DNA of 64,000 nt, from the NCBI GenBank assembly GCA_963976695.1, contig CAXBMB010000001.1:1-64000 (forward strand), given 5' to 3'. The notes beneath the pieces were generated by a model. It searched no databases and was not told where the DNA came from. It was given only the letters and a program-made list of their open reading frames with translations. Both the position numbers and the translations under genes were made by a program. The DNA is from CAXBMB01 sp963976695. GTDB lineage: Bacteria > Pseudomonadota > Alphaproteobacteria > Kiloniellales > DSM-21159. Of the stretch, positions 8,579-17,362 are shown one piece after another; the first letter of the stretch is position 1, and every line of letters begins with the position of its first letter.

Positions 8579-9175
8579 CTACCCCTCCCTCGCCGGCCGC
8601 TTCAGGCGCACGTAACTGACCACCCGTCGGACATAATTTTGGTTTTTCGCATGGGCGATCACCCGATCCAGCTCGCGCTGGTCTTGCGCGATGCCGAGAA
8701 AATAGACGGTCTGGCCGACAACATTGAGTGAATAGTTGATCGACTGGACCGCGCTGTCCAGCAGCAAGGTGGCGGTGAGTTGCCGGTAAATCAGCGAATC
8801 TCGGCCCCGATCGAGCAGTTCCTTGACCGGGTGAACCTGAATCTCGTTGATCACCTCTTTCACGCCGTCGGTTTGCCAGGCCAGATTGACCGCGAGAATG
8901 CGTGTTTCTACGTCCCGAACCTGGCCGGTCAGCAAAACCCGCCCCTCAAGAACCTGCAGTTCCACATCCTGATACAGAGTCAAATCCCTGCGGAACCATT
9001 TTTCATTGACCGAAAAGCGAATGGCGTTGTCGCTCAAGCTGGCGGTCAGGCCGCGTTCCTGCGACGCCAGGATTCCGCCGGTGGCCGCCGCGCCCACCAC
9101 CACGCCGGCGGGCGTGCAGCCCGACAGGCTGGCCAGCAGCAGCAAAGAGGCGGCAAGGGAGCGAAACCGGATCAT
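8579..9175 (-). CDS. BON-domain outer-membrane lipoprotein (DolP/OsmY-like)
   Basis: A 198-residue lipoprotein. The signal peptide MIRFRSLAASLLLLASLSGC ends in a lipobox with Cys20. Two BON domains follow: one around LTASLSDNAIRFSVNEKWF to EVINEIQVH, another around IYRQLTATLLLDSAVQSINY to RVVSYVRL. The ATG at 9175 was chosen because it places the hydrophobic signal correctly; the open frame extends 23 codons further upstream. E. coli DolP, of the same architecture, binds phospholipid and supports outer-membrane integrity; that role is inferred here. It lies 10 bases from the start of the SirB1-like gene. Confidence 0.87.
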   Translation of the reverse strand: MIRFRSLAASLLLLASLSGCTPAGVVVGAAATGGILASQERGLTASLSDNAIRFSVNEKWFRRDLTLYQDVELQVLEGRVLLTGQVRDVETRILAVNLAWQTDGVKEVINEIQVHPVKELLDRGRDSLIYRQLTATLLLDSAVQSINYSLNVVGQTVYFLGIAQDQRELDRVIAHAKNQNYVRRVVSYVRLKRPAREG

Positions 9176-9268
9176 TGACTCTCGACAGAAGGCGCAGGGG
9201 GGCAATAGGGGCTCCAACCTGTCGGCTGGCGCTGCGAAGGTCAAGCGGATGTAATGTCACGCGTCGGC

Positions 9269-9287
9269 GGAATCACCAGGTGATTCC
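9269..9287. repeat. perfect 19-bp palindrome, core of the dispersed repeat (copy B)
   Basis: GGAATCACCAGGTGATTCC has two perfect 9-base arms around one base. It lies between yraN (stop at 9308) and the lipoprotein gene. The same core, less perfect, is the centre of the longer copies at 20594-20641 and 50974-51020, but the GTTTAAA arms are absent here. Confidence 0.75.
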
Positions 9288-9307
9288 ACTTGGCCGCCAA
9301 TCACAGG

Positions 9308-9775
9308 CTAGGGTCGCCAGGCGTCGACGATATGGCGTGGCCAATGTCCGGGTTGCAGCAGCACCGCGTCGAAGCGCAGGTCAAAGCGGTGAAAGCGCGG
9401 GTTTTCCTGCAGGAACGTCAGCGCCGCCCGCTGAATGCGCTGCCTTTGCCGCCCGGTGATCGCCCAGGCCGCCTGGTCCAGGCTGGCGCGCTGCTTGACC
9501 TCCACCAGAACGATGCAGCGGCCGCGCCGTAAAATCAGGTCGATCTCGCCGACCGGGCGTTTGAAATCACGGGCCAGCAGGCGATAGCCCTTCAGGCGCA
9601 AAAGCAACAGCGCCCGGCTCTCGGCCCGGCGGCCGCGACGGTAGGCGGCGCGTCGTCCGGCCTTTTCCGTCCCACCGGCTTTTGGCTTTCCGGTTCCCAC
9701 CGTCTCGTCCCCCCTGCGTGATCCCTGAACCGCTGCTGCGCCAGCCTGCGTGCGACCTGGAAAGACGCGCGTCAC
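9308..9775 (-). CDS. yraN: YraN/UPF0102 family endonuclease-like protein
   Basis: A 155-residue protein with the restriction endonuclease-like core of UPF0102: YRRGRRAESRALLLLRLKGY, then GEIDLILRRGRCIVLVEVKQR, which holds the D/ExK-type catalytic residues, then AWAITGRQRQRIQRAALTFL. The first 45 residues are basic and poorly conserved. The apparent GTG start at 9775 has no clear ribosome-binding site, so the start is uncertain. The family's role is not established; links to DNA processing or Holliday-junction cleavage are suggested by the fold. It follows rsmI by 12 bases, the usual rsmI-yraN pairing. Confidence 0.88.
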   Translation of the reverse strand: MTRVFPGRTQAGAAAVQGSRRGDETVGTGKPKAGGTEKAGRRAAYRRGRRAESRALLLLRLKGYRLLARDFKRPVGEIDLILRRGRCIVLVEVKQRASLDQAAWAITGRQRQRIQRAALTFLQENPRFHRFDLRFDAVLLQPGHWPRHIVDAWRP

Positions 9776-9787
9776 GACGCTTCGGCG

Positions 9788-10660
9788 CTAGGTTTCCTCC
9801 TTGCTCAATTCTAGCGCCCGGGCGTAGACCTGTCGCTTCGGCAGCCCGCTGCGGGTCATCACCTCCACCACGGCGTCGCGCAAGCTCGTCTGGCTTTGCA
9901 AGGCCTCGCGCAGCAGATCGTCCAACTGGTCGGCCTGTTCGCGCGGATCGGCGGGCGGGGGCGGGCCAAACAGCACCACCACCTCGCCCTTCGGCGATCC
10001 GGCCTCCTGGTAGCGATCGGCCAACTCGCCCAGATCACCGCGCCGCACTTCCTCGAACAGCTTGGTGAGTTCCCGGGCGACGGCGGTGGGCCGCTGCGCG
10101 CCCAACACCGCCGTCGCATCCAGCAGCATGGCCGGCAGTCGTTTGGCGGACTCGAAAAAAATCAAGGTGGCCGGAACCGACCGCAACTCTTCCAGGGTGC
10201 GCCGCCGCGCGCCCGATTTCGGCGGCAGGAAGCCGGCAAAAAGAAACCGGTCGCTGGGCAAGCCGGACAGACACAGGGCGGCCAACACCGCCGAAGCCCC
10301 CGGCAGGGCGGTCACCGGCAGGTTCTGCGCCACCACGGCTTTGACCAGCTTGTAACCGGGATCGGAAACCAAGGGTGTGCCAGCATCGGACAGCAGCGCC
10401 ACGGACTTGCCGTTTTTTAGGCTTTCAATAATGCGCGGGCGGATTTTATCTGCGTTGTGTTCGTGGTAGGACAGCAGGGGCCGGTCAATGTTGTGGGCTG
10501 AAAGCAATTTGCGCGTCACGCGCGTGTCTTCGCAAGCGATCACGTCGGCCTCGCGCAGCACAGCCAGTGCGCGCAAGCTGATGTCGCCAAGATTACCGAT
10601 GGGGCCAGCAACCAGATGGAGTTGGCCGTGAACAGTGGGGGAATAGGGGTGAGCGCCCAG
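9788..10660 (-). CDS. rsmI: 16S rRNA (cytidine(1402)-2'-O)-methyltransferase RsmI, apparent CTG start
   Basis: Methylates the ribose of C1402 in the decoding centre using SAM. The 290-residue reading shows LVAGPIGNLGDISLRAL, ADVIACEDTR, ALLSDAGTPLVSDPGY, ALPGASAVLAALCLSGLP and FFESAKRLP, all standard for the family. The N-terminal GPIGNLGD motif lies upstream of the first TTG (10576). Between there and the in-frame TGA at 10826-10828 no ATG, GTG or TTG occurs. A CTG at 10658-10660 is the best start: a GAGG lies 7 bases before it (complement at 10668-10671), and it gives 12 residues before the conserved QLHLVAGPIGN, close to E. coli RsmI. Confidence 0.9.
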   Translation of the reverse strand: MGAHPYSPTVHGQLHLVAGPIGNLGDISLRALAVLREADVIACEDTRVTRKLLSAHNIDRPLLSYHEHNADKIRPRIIESLKNGKSVALLSDAGTPLVSDPGYKLVKAVVAQNLPVTALPGASAVLAALCLSGLPSDRFLFAGFLPPKSGARRRTLEELRSVPATLIFFESAKRLPAMLLDATAVLGAQRPTAVARELTKLFEEVRRGDLGELADRYQEAGSPKGEVVVLFGPPPPADPREQADQLDDLLREALQSQTSLRDAVVEVMTRSGLPKRQVYARALELSKEET

Positions 10661-10711
10661 TTTGAGACCTCGTACGTTGATCGTGATGGCCGTGCGCGGC
10701 CTGGAAAGCGG

Positions 10712-12088
10712 ATGGCCCAGCGGTCGGATGATTTGACGACCGGCGGGTCGGCGGGTCGCGGCGTCGGCGCCCGGGGGTGGCGGCGCCTTCTGACCGGGTT
10801 GGCCCTTGCCGCGCCGCTGCTGCTGTCAGCCTGTGCGAGCAATGAAGCTAGGCAAGCGCCGGCGGAAGTGCAACCCGTGACCGTCGCCCCGGCGCCGGAG
10901 GCGGCCCCCGCCGCGCCGGTTTCCAGAATTCCCGACGACGACCGGGTTCGGGTCGGCCTGCTGTTGCCGCTGAGCGGCCGGGCCGCGGCGACCGGTCAAG
11001 CGCTGCTGAACGCCGCGCAGCTGGCGCTGTTCGATCTGGCCGATGATAAACTGATTTTGGTCATTCGCGATACCGGCGGCACGCCGCAGCGCGCGAAGAT
11101 CGCCGCCCAAGAGGCGATCGATGCCGGGGCGCAGATGATAATCGGGCCGCTTTTTGCGTCCTCGGTGGCGGCTGTTCGCCCGCTTGCCGCGCAAGAAAAC
11201 CTGCCGGTGGTGGCCTTTTCCAACGACAGTCTGGTGGCCGGGGGCGGCGTGTTCCTGCTGGGCATTACCCCGGCCAGCGAAGTGGCGCGCGTGCTTGACT
11301 ACGCCAGCCGGCAAGGGCTGCGCCGCTTCGGCATCCTCGCGCCGCGCACCCCCTACGGCAACGCGGTCATCGCCGCCGCGCAGCAGGCTGTCGCGCGGCT
11401 GGGCGGGGAGATTACCAAGCTGGTTACCTACGATCCCCTGTCGCCGACGCTGGAGCAGGAGGTGCAGGATCTGGCCGACTACCGGGAGCGGGCGTTGGAG
11501 TTGAAGAAACAGCGCGCGACGCTGAAAGCCCAGGGCGACGAGGTGGCGGAACAGGCCCTCAAGCGGCTGAAGAAACTGGACACCCTGGGCCCGCCTGCCT
11601 TTGACGCGATTATTCTGCCGGCCGGCGGCAATGAACTGCTGCGCGTCGCCCCGCTGCTGCCCTACTACGATGTGGACCCGGGTGAGGTGCGCTATCTCGG
11701 CACCCGGCTGTGGGACGATCCGGACTATGGCCGGGAGCCGGCGCTGCAAGGCGGATGGTTCGCCGCCCCGCCTCGAGCCACCTGGGCGCTTTTCAGCCAA
11801 CGGTATCGCGCCAGCTATGGCGAGGCGCCGCTGCGCATATCATCGCTGGGGTATGACGCGACCGCCTTGGCCGCGGTGCTGCTGCGCGAGGCCGAGGACA
11901 AGCAGCTGGCGGTGGCCTACAGCCCCGACACCCTGACCCGCGCCCAGGGCTTTGCTGGGGTCGATGGCATCTTTCGCTTCACGGCGAGCGGCCTGGTCGA
12001 GCGCGGCCTGGCTATCATGGAGCTGCAATACAATCAAATTCAGGAGCGTGAAGCCGCGCCGTCGGCCTTCCAGGTCTTGATCAACTAA
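10712..12088 (+). CDS. penicillin-binding protein activator LppC/LpoA-like lipoprotein
   Basis: A 458-residue lipoprotein with a signal ending LAAPLLLSAC (lipobox, Cys41), then a Pro/Ala-rich linker and a periplasmic-binding-protein type I fold starting VRVGLLLPLSGRAAATGQALLNAAQLAL. Matching features include IIGPLFASSV, VVAFSNDS, LGITPASEVARVLDYA and LPAGGNELLRVAPLLPYY. The ATG at 10712 follows GGAAAG. The relative in E. coli, LpoA, activates PBP1A, but its N-terminal TPR domain is missing here, as in other alphaproteobacterial members, so the partner is unknown. It is divergent from rsmI, the common alphaproteobacterial arrangement. Confidence 0.87.
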   Translation: MAQRSDDLTTGGSAGRGVGARGWRRLLTGLALAAPLLLSACASNEARQAPAEVQPVTVAPAPEAAPAAPVSRIPDDDRVRVGLLLPLSGRAAATGQALLNAAQLALFDLADDKLILVIRDTGGTPQRAKIAAQEAIDAGAQMIIGPLFASSVAAVRPLAAQENLPVVAFSNDSLVAGGGVFLLGITPASEVARVLDYASRQGLRRFGILAPRTPYGNAVIAAAQQAVARLGGEITKLVTYDPLSPTLEQEVQDLADYRERALELKKQRATLKAQGDEVAEQALKRLKKLDTLGPPAFDAIILPAGGNELLRVAPLLPYYDVDPGEVRYLGTRLWDDPDYGREPALQGGWFAAPPRATWALFSQRYRASYGEAPLRISSLGYDATALAAVLLREAEDKQLAVAYSPDTLTRAQGFAGVDGIFRFTASGLVERGLAIMELQYNQIQEREAAPSAFQVLIN

Positions 12089-12145
12089 GCGTGGTTCGCC
12101 GCGCGGGCCTGCGATCGAGCAAGAAGGTTGCGCTTGGCGCGCCGG

Positions 12146-13012
12146 TTAGGACTGGAGTTCCGGGCGCGGCGTCTTTTTGATGCGGAAGTCGTCGCGCCAG
12201 TGAATGGTCTTGTCCTTGACCATCGTCGGGTTGGCCGGACACATCCGGCAGATCGACTCTTCTTCCTGGGTTAGGAAGCCGACCAGGTCTTCCTGGCTCG
12301 CATCCTGGGGCAGCGGGGCATAGGTGGTATAGTCGCGCCAGTCGGGATGATCCATCAGATCAAATTTTTTCAGGACGAGGTCCAGATAGGCGATCGGGGG
12401 ACATTTCCAGAGCTTGCCGTCGTGGAGCTGCATGCATTTTCGGCAGTCGCAGGCCAGCCAGCTTTTGCGGGCGTCTTGATCCTGATAGGGCCGCATGGCG
12501 TAGCCGTTGTTCAGATAGTTCCGGGACCAGTCGTCTCCCATGTCCTCGAAATGAACTTCCACCAGCGAATTTTCCTGACCAAAGGACAGGGCGTCTTGCA
12601 CCCGTTTGATGTGCGCCAGGTATTCCGGCGTCCGGGCGTGGACCGAAATGGCAATCCGGGTATTGGTTTCCTGCAGGGTCTCGATCAGCTGCGGGTGGCG
12701 GTGCAGAAAATAGCCGTTGGATGTCACCTGGCGGGTGCTGTCCGGCCAGTGGCGCGCCGCGATCCGGATCAGGTCACAGAGGTCTGGATTGAGGGTCGGC
12801 TCGCCGCCCACCAGCCGGAATTTCTTCGGTTTTATGCGCGCCGCCCAAACCGACAGCCAGTCATCCAGCGTCTCGGGCGCGAGATTGCCTCTGAATTTGT
12901 AGTTGCTGTAGTGGCGGCAGCCGTCGCAGCTAAGGTTGCAGTTGTGGGAAACATGGACTTCCAGCGCACGGGTTATCAAGCGCTCACCCTCTTTTCCCAA
13001 TAACATTGACAT
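12146..13012 (-). CDS. radical SAM protein with C-terminal cysteine cluster
   Basis: A 288-residue radical SAM enzyme. The CX3CX2C cluster motif is CNLSCDGC (Cys25, Cys29, Cys32), followed by RLVGGEPTLNPDL, which supplies the GGE SAM-binding element, and VTSNGYFL. The C-terminal part has further cysteines (WLACDCRKCMQLHDGKLWKCPP and ICRMCP), consistent with an auxiliary [4Fe-4S] cluster of SPASM/twitch type. The ATG at 13012 was chosen because the radical SAM core begins about 20 residues later. It is convergent with lppC and shares no obvious operon with the binding-protein gene behind it. The substrate is unknown; similar proteins occur in sugar, peptide and cofactor pathways. Confidence 0.82.
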   Translation of the reverse strand: MSMLLGKEGERLITRALEVHVSHNCNLSCDGCRHYSNYKFRGNLAPETLDDWLSVWAARIKPKKFRLVGGEPTLNPDLCDLIRIAARHWPDSTRQVTSNGYFLHRHPQLIETLQETNTRIAISVHARTPEYLAHIKRVQDALSFGQENSLVEVHFEDMGDDWSRNYLNNGYAMRPYQDQDARKSWLACDCRKCMQLHDGKLWKCPPIAYLDLVLKKFDLMDHPDWRDYTTYAPLPQDASQEDLVGFLTQEEESICRMCPANPTMVKDKTIHWRDDFRIKKTPRPELQS

Positions 13013-13180
13013 GGTGATCAGCAACTCCGGCGAGGGGTGAAGCAAGGGATAACGGATGGGTTCGGTTGGGCCGACGCAAGACCGGCCCGCACCGCGCGCC
13101 GGGACCGTGGCGGGGCAACAGCCGCGCGGCGTCCTATCCCCGGCTGGAAAACCCTGCCCTGGTGATTGGGCTTTTGCCCT

Positions 13181-13229
13181 GACCCCGACGGGGTTCAAAG
13201 CGGCGACCCCGACAGGGTGTCAAAGCGGC
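13181..13229. repeat. tandem pair of short hairpin repeats
   Basis: Two direct copies, 24 and 25 bases, of a unit reading GACCCCGACGGGG then TTCAAAGCGGC (second copy GACAGGGTGTCAAAGCGGC after GACCCC). Each holds a small ACCCC/GGGGT-type stem. They lie just 3' of the binding-protein gene (stop at 13247) and 5' of the radical SAM gene. No T-run follows, so a terminator role is uncertain. Confidence 0.6.
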
Positions 13230-13246
13230 GGCCTTTCCACAAGCCG

Positions 13247-15307
13247 CTATTGCGCCCAATAGAAGGCATCCATGCGATAGACCCCCAGTTGCGCGCCGGG
13301 ATCCCAGTTGTAGACGCCGTTGTCGGGCACGTTCATCAGGTTTTTCCGCCGCGCCACCGGTTGGGGCACCATGGCCACCAGACCCAGGCTGTAAACCTGG
13401 TCGGCGTAGATCTGGAGGATTTCTTTCCAAGCCCGCGCCCGCGCGGGCCGCGAGGCGGCGCGGGTCCAGTCGGCGTAAAGCTCCATCAAACGTTGAGCCT
13501 CCGGCAGGTCGACCGCCTCGCCGGCGTTGCCATTGGTATCAAAATATTGGCCCCACATCGGCCATTGCAAGAGATATTGGCTGACCGGGGTGAATTCCGT
13601 GGGCGGCAAGTCCACCGAGAGCAGGCCGTTTTCGAGGCCGTTGTAGATCGACATCAGCGTGGAGCCGGTGAAGATCCGGTTGCGCAAAACATCGCGCTGC
13701 GAGGGCTTGCCAAAGACCTTGATGCCAACCTTCAGCCAGGAGGGGGCAATCAATTCCAGAATATCGCTTTCTTGAACATTCTCCCCCGCGGTCTCGACGA
13801 TGATTTCCATTTCCCGGCCGTCGGGAAGCAACCGGATGCCGTCGGCGTTGCGCGCCGCCAGGCCCATGTCGTCCAGCAGGGCGTTGGCCTTGTCCGGATC
13901 GAAGCGCGCCCAGGCCTGCCGCAGCGATTGATCGTAGAGCTCCGATCCTTCAAGCGCCGACTGGTTGCCCGGCGAACCGACGCCGTAGTAGATGGCTTGG
14001 TTGATAAGCTCGCGATCGGTGGCCAGTGAGATGGCCCGGCGGAACCGGACGTCACGGATGACCTTGCGCCAAACCGGGTCCTTGGCGTTGAGGTTGGGGT
14101 AAATCGCCAGTTGCGAGGCCTTCATGGTGTTCCAGAGCGAAACCTTGAGGCCGGTCTCCTCCTCCTTGACCTTCAGGATGGTGATGTCGTTGAAGTTGAT
14201 GCCTCGGCTCTGGAGGTCGCTTTCACCGGTGGCGGTCTTCGGCACGATCAACGGACCGGCAGTCACGCGCAGCACAAACTCATCCAAGTAGGGCAGTTGC
14301 TGACCCTGGCTGTCGACGCGGTGGAAGTAGGGATTGCGCTTGGCGATAAAACGGCGGGTTGGCGGCGGCGTGGTCAGGTACCACGGTTGCAGGGTCGGCA
14401 GATCCGGGTTGTCAAAGCGATAGGGGTTGTCCAGTTCGTTGTGCAGGGCGGCCCAATTGTAAGCCCGCGCGGTCTTTATCCGGGCGGTCAACTCTTCGAC
14501 GGCGACATAGTTTTTGTTGAACTGCTTCAGGTAAGCCGAGGGTTTGTAGATATAGAGCGGTCGGGCGCGGGCCAGGGCGGGCAAAAAGAAGGGATTGGGG
14601 CTGTCCCAGCTGTAGCGGATGGTGGTTTCATCCAGTACGTCGACCTGGGGGGGCTTGCCGTCCACCAGCAACAGTTTCGGCGGCCCGCTGGGCGACAGCT
14701 CCGGATTGTTGGCCACGTCTTCCCAGTAATAGCGGAAATCCTCGGTGGTGAAGAGATCGCCATTGGACCAGCGATGGCCCTTGCGCAGATAGAGGGTGAA
14801 AATCCGGCCGTCTTCGATCTCCACCTTGGCGAGCAGATCCGGCTGAAGTTTGAAGTTCTCATCGTAGCCGACCAGGCGGGCGTAGCCGTATACCGCAAAG
14901 AGCTTGAGATCCTTGGGCTTGCCGATCAGCATGGTCAGGCTGCCGCCGTAGGTTCCGGGCTGCCGAAAGTCGGTGTCTGGCACCACCAGCGGCGGACGGG
15001 GCAGGCGTTGCGCCAGTGGCGGTAAGGCGCCGTCGGAGACCAGTTGCTTGAGCTGCGGCGCCTGGGAGTAGCCCAGCGCCTCGGTGCTGGCCTGTTCCAG
15101 GGTTTCCTTGTCGGCCAGGGCGGCGCCGGACAGCAGCAGCAGGGCGGTCAAAAGTCCGGTGAACAGGCCGGAAAAACCGCCGCGCGCCGAAGATCGCCGG
15201 CCGGTGGCGTGGACAGCGCCGCGCCCGGCCCGAGGGAACGTTTTGCTCCCGCGGGGACGGTTAACCTTCGTCCAAGAGGTAAAAAGGCTGCTACCACGAC
15301 CACTCAT
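13247..15307 (-). CDS. extracellular solute-binding protein, family 5 (oligopeptide type)
   Basis: A 686-residue periplasmic binding protein of the DppA/OppA class. The N-terminus has an unusually long basic n-region (about 45 residues) before the hydrophobic signal GLFTGLLTALLLLSGAALA. The mature part shows GKPKDLKLFAVYGYARLVGYDENFKLQPDLLAKVEIEDG, LRKGHRWSNGDLFTTEDF and the C-terminal RRAISLATDRELINQA motif. The ATG at 15307 follows AAGGGAAG; a GTG at 15334 is possible. No permease or ATPase genes lie beside it, so its transporter must be encoded elsewhere. The ligand, a peptide or other compound, cannot be predicted. Confidence 0.9.
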   Translation of the reverse strand: MSGRGSSLFTSWTKVNRPRGSKTFPRAGRGAVHATGRRSSARGGFSGLFTGLLTALLLLSGAALADKETLEQASTEALGYSQAPQLKQLVSDGALPPLAQRLPRPPLVVPDTDFRQPGTYGGSLTMLIGKPKDLKLFAVYGYARLVGYDENFKLQPDLLAKVEIEDGRIFTLYLRKGHRWSNGDLFTTEDFRYYWEDVANNPELSPSGPPKLLLVDGKPPQVDVLDETTIRYSWDSPNPFFLPALARARPLYIYKPSAYLKQFNKNYVAVEELTARIKTARAYNWAALHNELDNPYRFDNPDLPTLQPWYLTTPPPTRRFIAKRNPYFHRVDSQGQQLPYLDEFVLRVTAGPLIVPKTATGESDLQSRGINFNDITILKVKEEETGLKVSLWNTMKASQLAIYPNLNAKDPVWRKVIRDVRFRRAISLATDRELINQAIYYGVGSPGNQSALEGSELYDQSLRQAWARFDPDKANALLDDMGLAARNADGIRLLPDGREMEIIVETAGENVQESDILELIAPSWLKVGIKVFGKPSQRDVLRNRIFTGSTLMSIYNGLENGLLSVDLPPTEFTPVSQYLLQWPMWGQYFDTNGNAGEAVDLPEAQRLMELYADWTRAASRPARARAWKEILQIYADQVYSLGLVAMVPQPVARRKNLMNVPDNGVYNWDPGAQLGVYRMDAFYWAQ

Positions 15308-15458
15308 CCCAACTTCCCTTTGCCCAGACCGCACGCGCCTCGAGAAGCGCTTCCTTGCTTCTTGTCGGAGAGCTGCGCCCTCCGATTGTCTCTTTTCACA
15401 ACAGGATAGCGGCCCTTTTTTTGAAAGTCACTTGCATTCCCACCCGGCGGCGGCGCGC

Positions 15459-15493
15459 AAAAGGCCCACCCCAGGGCGGCGGGGTGGGCCTTT
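15459..15493 (-). terminator. intrinsic terminator after purH
   Basis: A perfect 13-base stem: AAAGGCCCACCCC pairs with GGGGTGGGCCTTT around an 8-base loop. Read on the minus strand it follows the purH stop by about 80 bases and ends in CCTTTT. This is the clearest Rho-independent terminator in the window and separates purH from the downstream binding-protein gene. Confidence 0.85.
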
Positions 15494-15573
15494 GTCAATC
15501 CGGCCTGGACCGGCGGCGCAGACAGGGGGTCAAGCGGGATCGGCAAGCGCGGTCCCGCCAAACCGATCCAACG

Positions 15574-17169
15574 CTAATGGCGGAAGTGGCGCATGCCGGT
15601 GAAGACCATGGCCAGGCCCGCCGCGTCGGCGGTGGCGATGACCTCCGCGTCCCGGATCGAGCCGCCTGGTTGGATCACCGCCGTCGCGCCGGCGTCGATG
15701 GCGGCCTGCAAGCCATCGGCAAAGGGGAAGAAGGCGTCCGAGGCGACCACCGCGCCCCGGGTGGCGTCTTCGCCCAAGGCTTCCCTCGATTTCAGGGCTG
15801 CAATGCGCGAGGAATCGACCCGACTCATCTGGCCGGCGCCGATGCCAACCGTCTGGCCCTGCTTGGCGTAGACGATGGCGTTGGATTTCACGTGCTTGGC
15901 CACCCGGAAGGCAAAAATCAGATCGGCCAATTCCTGGGCGTCGGGCGCCCGCTTGGTGACCACCTGCAAGGCGTCTTCGCTGACCCGACCGTTGTCGCGC
16001 GACTGGAGCAGCAGGCCGCCGGCGAGCGACTTGACCTGCAAGCCCGCCGCCGCCGGGTCGGGCAGGCCGCCGGTGGTCAGCACCCGCAGGTTTTTCTTGC
16101 CGGCGAGGAGCTTCCGCGCCTCTTCCTCGACCTCGGGGGCGATCACCACCTCGGCAAAGAGTTCGGCCAGCTTGCCGGCGGTTGCCGCGTCCAGGCTGCG
16201 GTTCATCGCCAGAATGCCTCCGAAGGCGGAAACCGGGTCGCAGCGCAGCGCCCGGTCGTAGGCATCGGACAGCCGGTCGGCGGAGGCCACGCCGCAGGGG
16301 TTGGCGTGCTTGATGATGGCAATGGTCGGGGCGTCGAACTCGGCCACCAACTCAAAGGCGGCGTCGGTGTCGTTGAGATTGTTGTAGCTCAAGGACTTGC
16401 CCTGAAGCTGCCGGGCGGTGGCGACGCCGGGGCGGGCCTCTCCGGTGCGGTAAAAGGCGGCCTGCTGGTGGGGGTTCTCACCGTAGCGCAGCACCTCCGC
16501 CCGTTGCCCGGCCAGGGAAATTTCCTTGCTAAGGGGATCGTTTTCCTGAGCCGCCATCCAGCCGGCAATGGCCGCGTCATAAGCGGCGGTGTGGGCGTAG
16601 GCCTTGGCCGCCAGTTGCCGGCGGAGGGAAAAGCTGCTGGCGCCCTGTTGGTCTTTCAACTGCGCGATCAGGGCGCCGTAGTCGCTCGGGTCGGTGATGA
16701 TGGTGACGAACGCGTGGTTCTTGGCGGCCGCCCGCACCATGGCCGGCCCGCCGATGTCGATATTTTCGATGCAGCGATCCCGGTCCGCGCCGGCGGCCAG
16801 GGTCTCCCGAAAGGGGTAGAGGTTGACCACCACCAAATCAATGGCGGGGATGCCGTGGCTTGCCATCGCCTCCCGGTGGCTCGGCAGATCCCGCCGGGCT
16901 AGAATGCCGCCGTGCACCGTGGGGTGCAGCGTCTTGACCCGGCCGTCCATAATTTCCGGAAATCCGGTATGGGCGGCGACCTCCTTGACCGCCACTCCGG
17001 CGGCCTGCAGCGCCTGGGCCGACCCGCCGGTTGAGAGAATCTCCACGCCCTGCTCGGCCAGGGCCTTGCCCAGGTCGGCCAGACCGCTTTTGTCGGAAAC
17101 CGAGATCAGGGCGCGGGTGATTTTGATCTGATCTGGTACTTGGGTCGGGGCGGTGGTGGGCGTGGACAT
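15574..17169 (-). CDS. purH: bifunctional AICAR transformylase/IMP cyclohydrolase PurH
   Basis: Carries out the last two steps of IMP synthesis. The 531-residue protein has the normal length. The N-terminal MGS-like IMP cyclohydrolase domain contains ALISVSDKSGLADLGKAL, STGGSAQAL and PEIMDGRVKTLHPTVHGG. The C-terminal transformylase shows YGENPHQQAAFY, QGKSLSYNNLND, IIKHANPCGVA, SAFGGI and VKSNAIVYAKQGQTVGIGAGQMSRVDSSRIA. The ATG at 17169 follows a GGAGAG site; the open frame upstream is not PurH-like. It lies after the WbpM-like gene and ends at the terminator at 15459-15493. Confidence 0.97.
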   Translation of the reverse strand: MSTPTTAPTQVPDQIKITRALISVSDKSGLADLGKALAEQGVEILSTGGSAQALQAAGVAVKEVAAHTGFPEIMDGRVKTLHPTVHGGILARRDLPSHREAMASHGIPAIDLVVVNLYPFRETLAAGADRDRCIENIDIGGPAMVRAAAKNHAFVTIITDPSDYGALIAQLKDQQGASSFSLRRQLAAKAYAHTAAYDAAIAGWMAAQENDPLSKEISLAGQRAEVLRYGENPHQQAAFYRTGEARPGVATARQLQGKSLSYNNLNDTDAAFELVAEFDAPTIAIIKHANPCGVASADRLSDAYDRALRCDPVSAFGGILAMNRSLDAATAGKLAELFAEVVIAPEVEEEARKLLAGKKNLRVLTTGGLPDPAAAGLQVKSLAGGLLLQSRDNGRVSEDALQVVTKRAPDAQELADLIFAFRVAKHVKSNAIVYAKQGQTVGIGAGQMSRVDSSRIAALKSREALGEDATRGAVVASDAFFPFADGLQAAIDAGATAVIQPGGSIRDAEVIATADAAGLAMVFTGMRHFRH

Positions 17170-17362
17170 GGTGCGGTGTCTCTCCATAAGGGAAAAGCCT
17201 GAACGGCGAAAGTTGGCGCGCCGCCGCCAAGCGGCGTGGCGGCTCCAAGGAAGCATAAGGTCGCGGTATGACGTCGGGGCGATGACGTCTGGGGCATGGG
17301 GATGCGGCCTCGCCCCGGTCTCCGATCGGCTTGATCAAACCGGCGCCGGGATCAAGACCGGT

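Noticed and set aside
15355..16902. 515-codon plus-strand frame
   Set aside because: Antisense of purH; composition is the mirror of the real gene.
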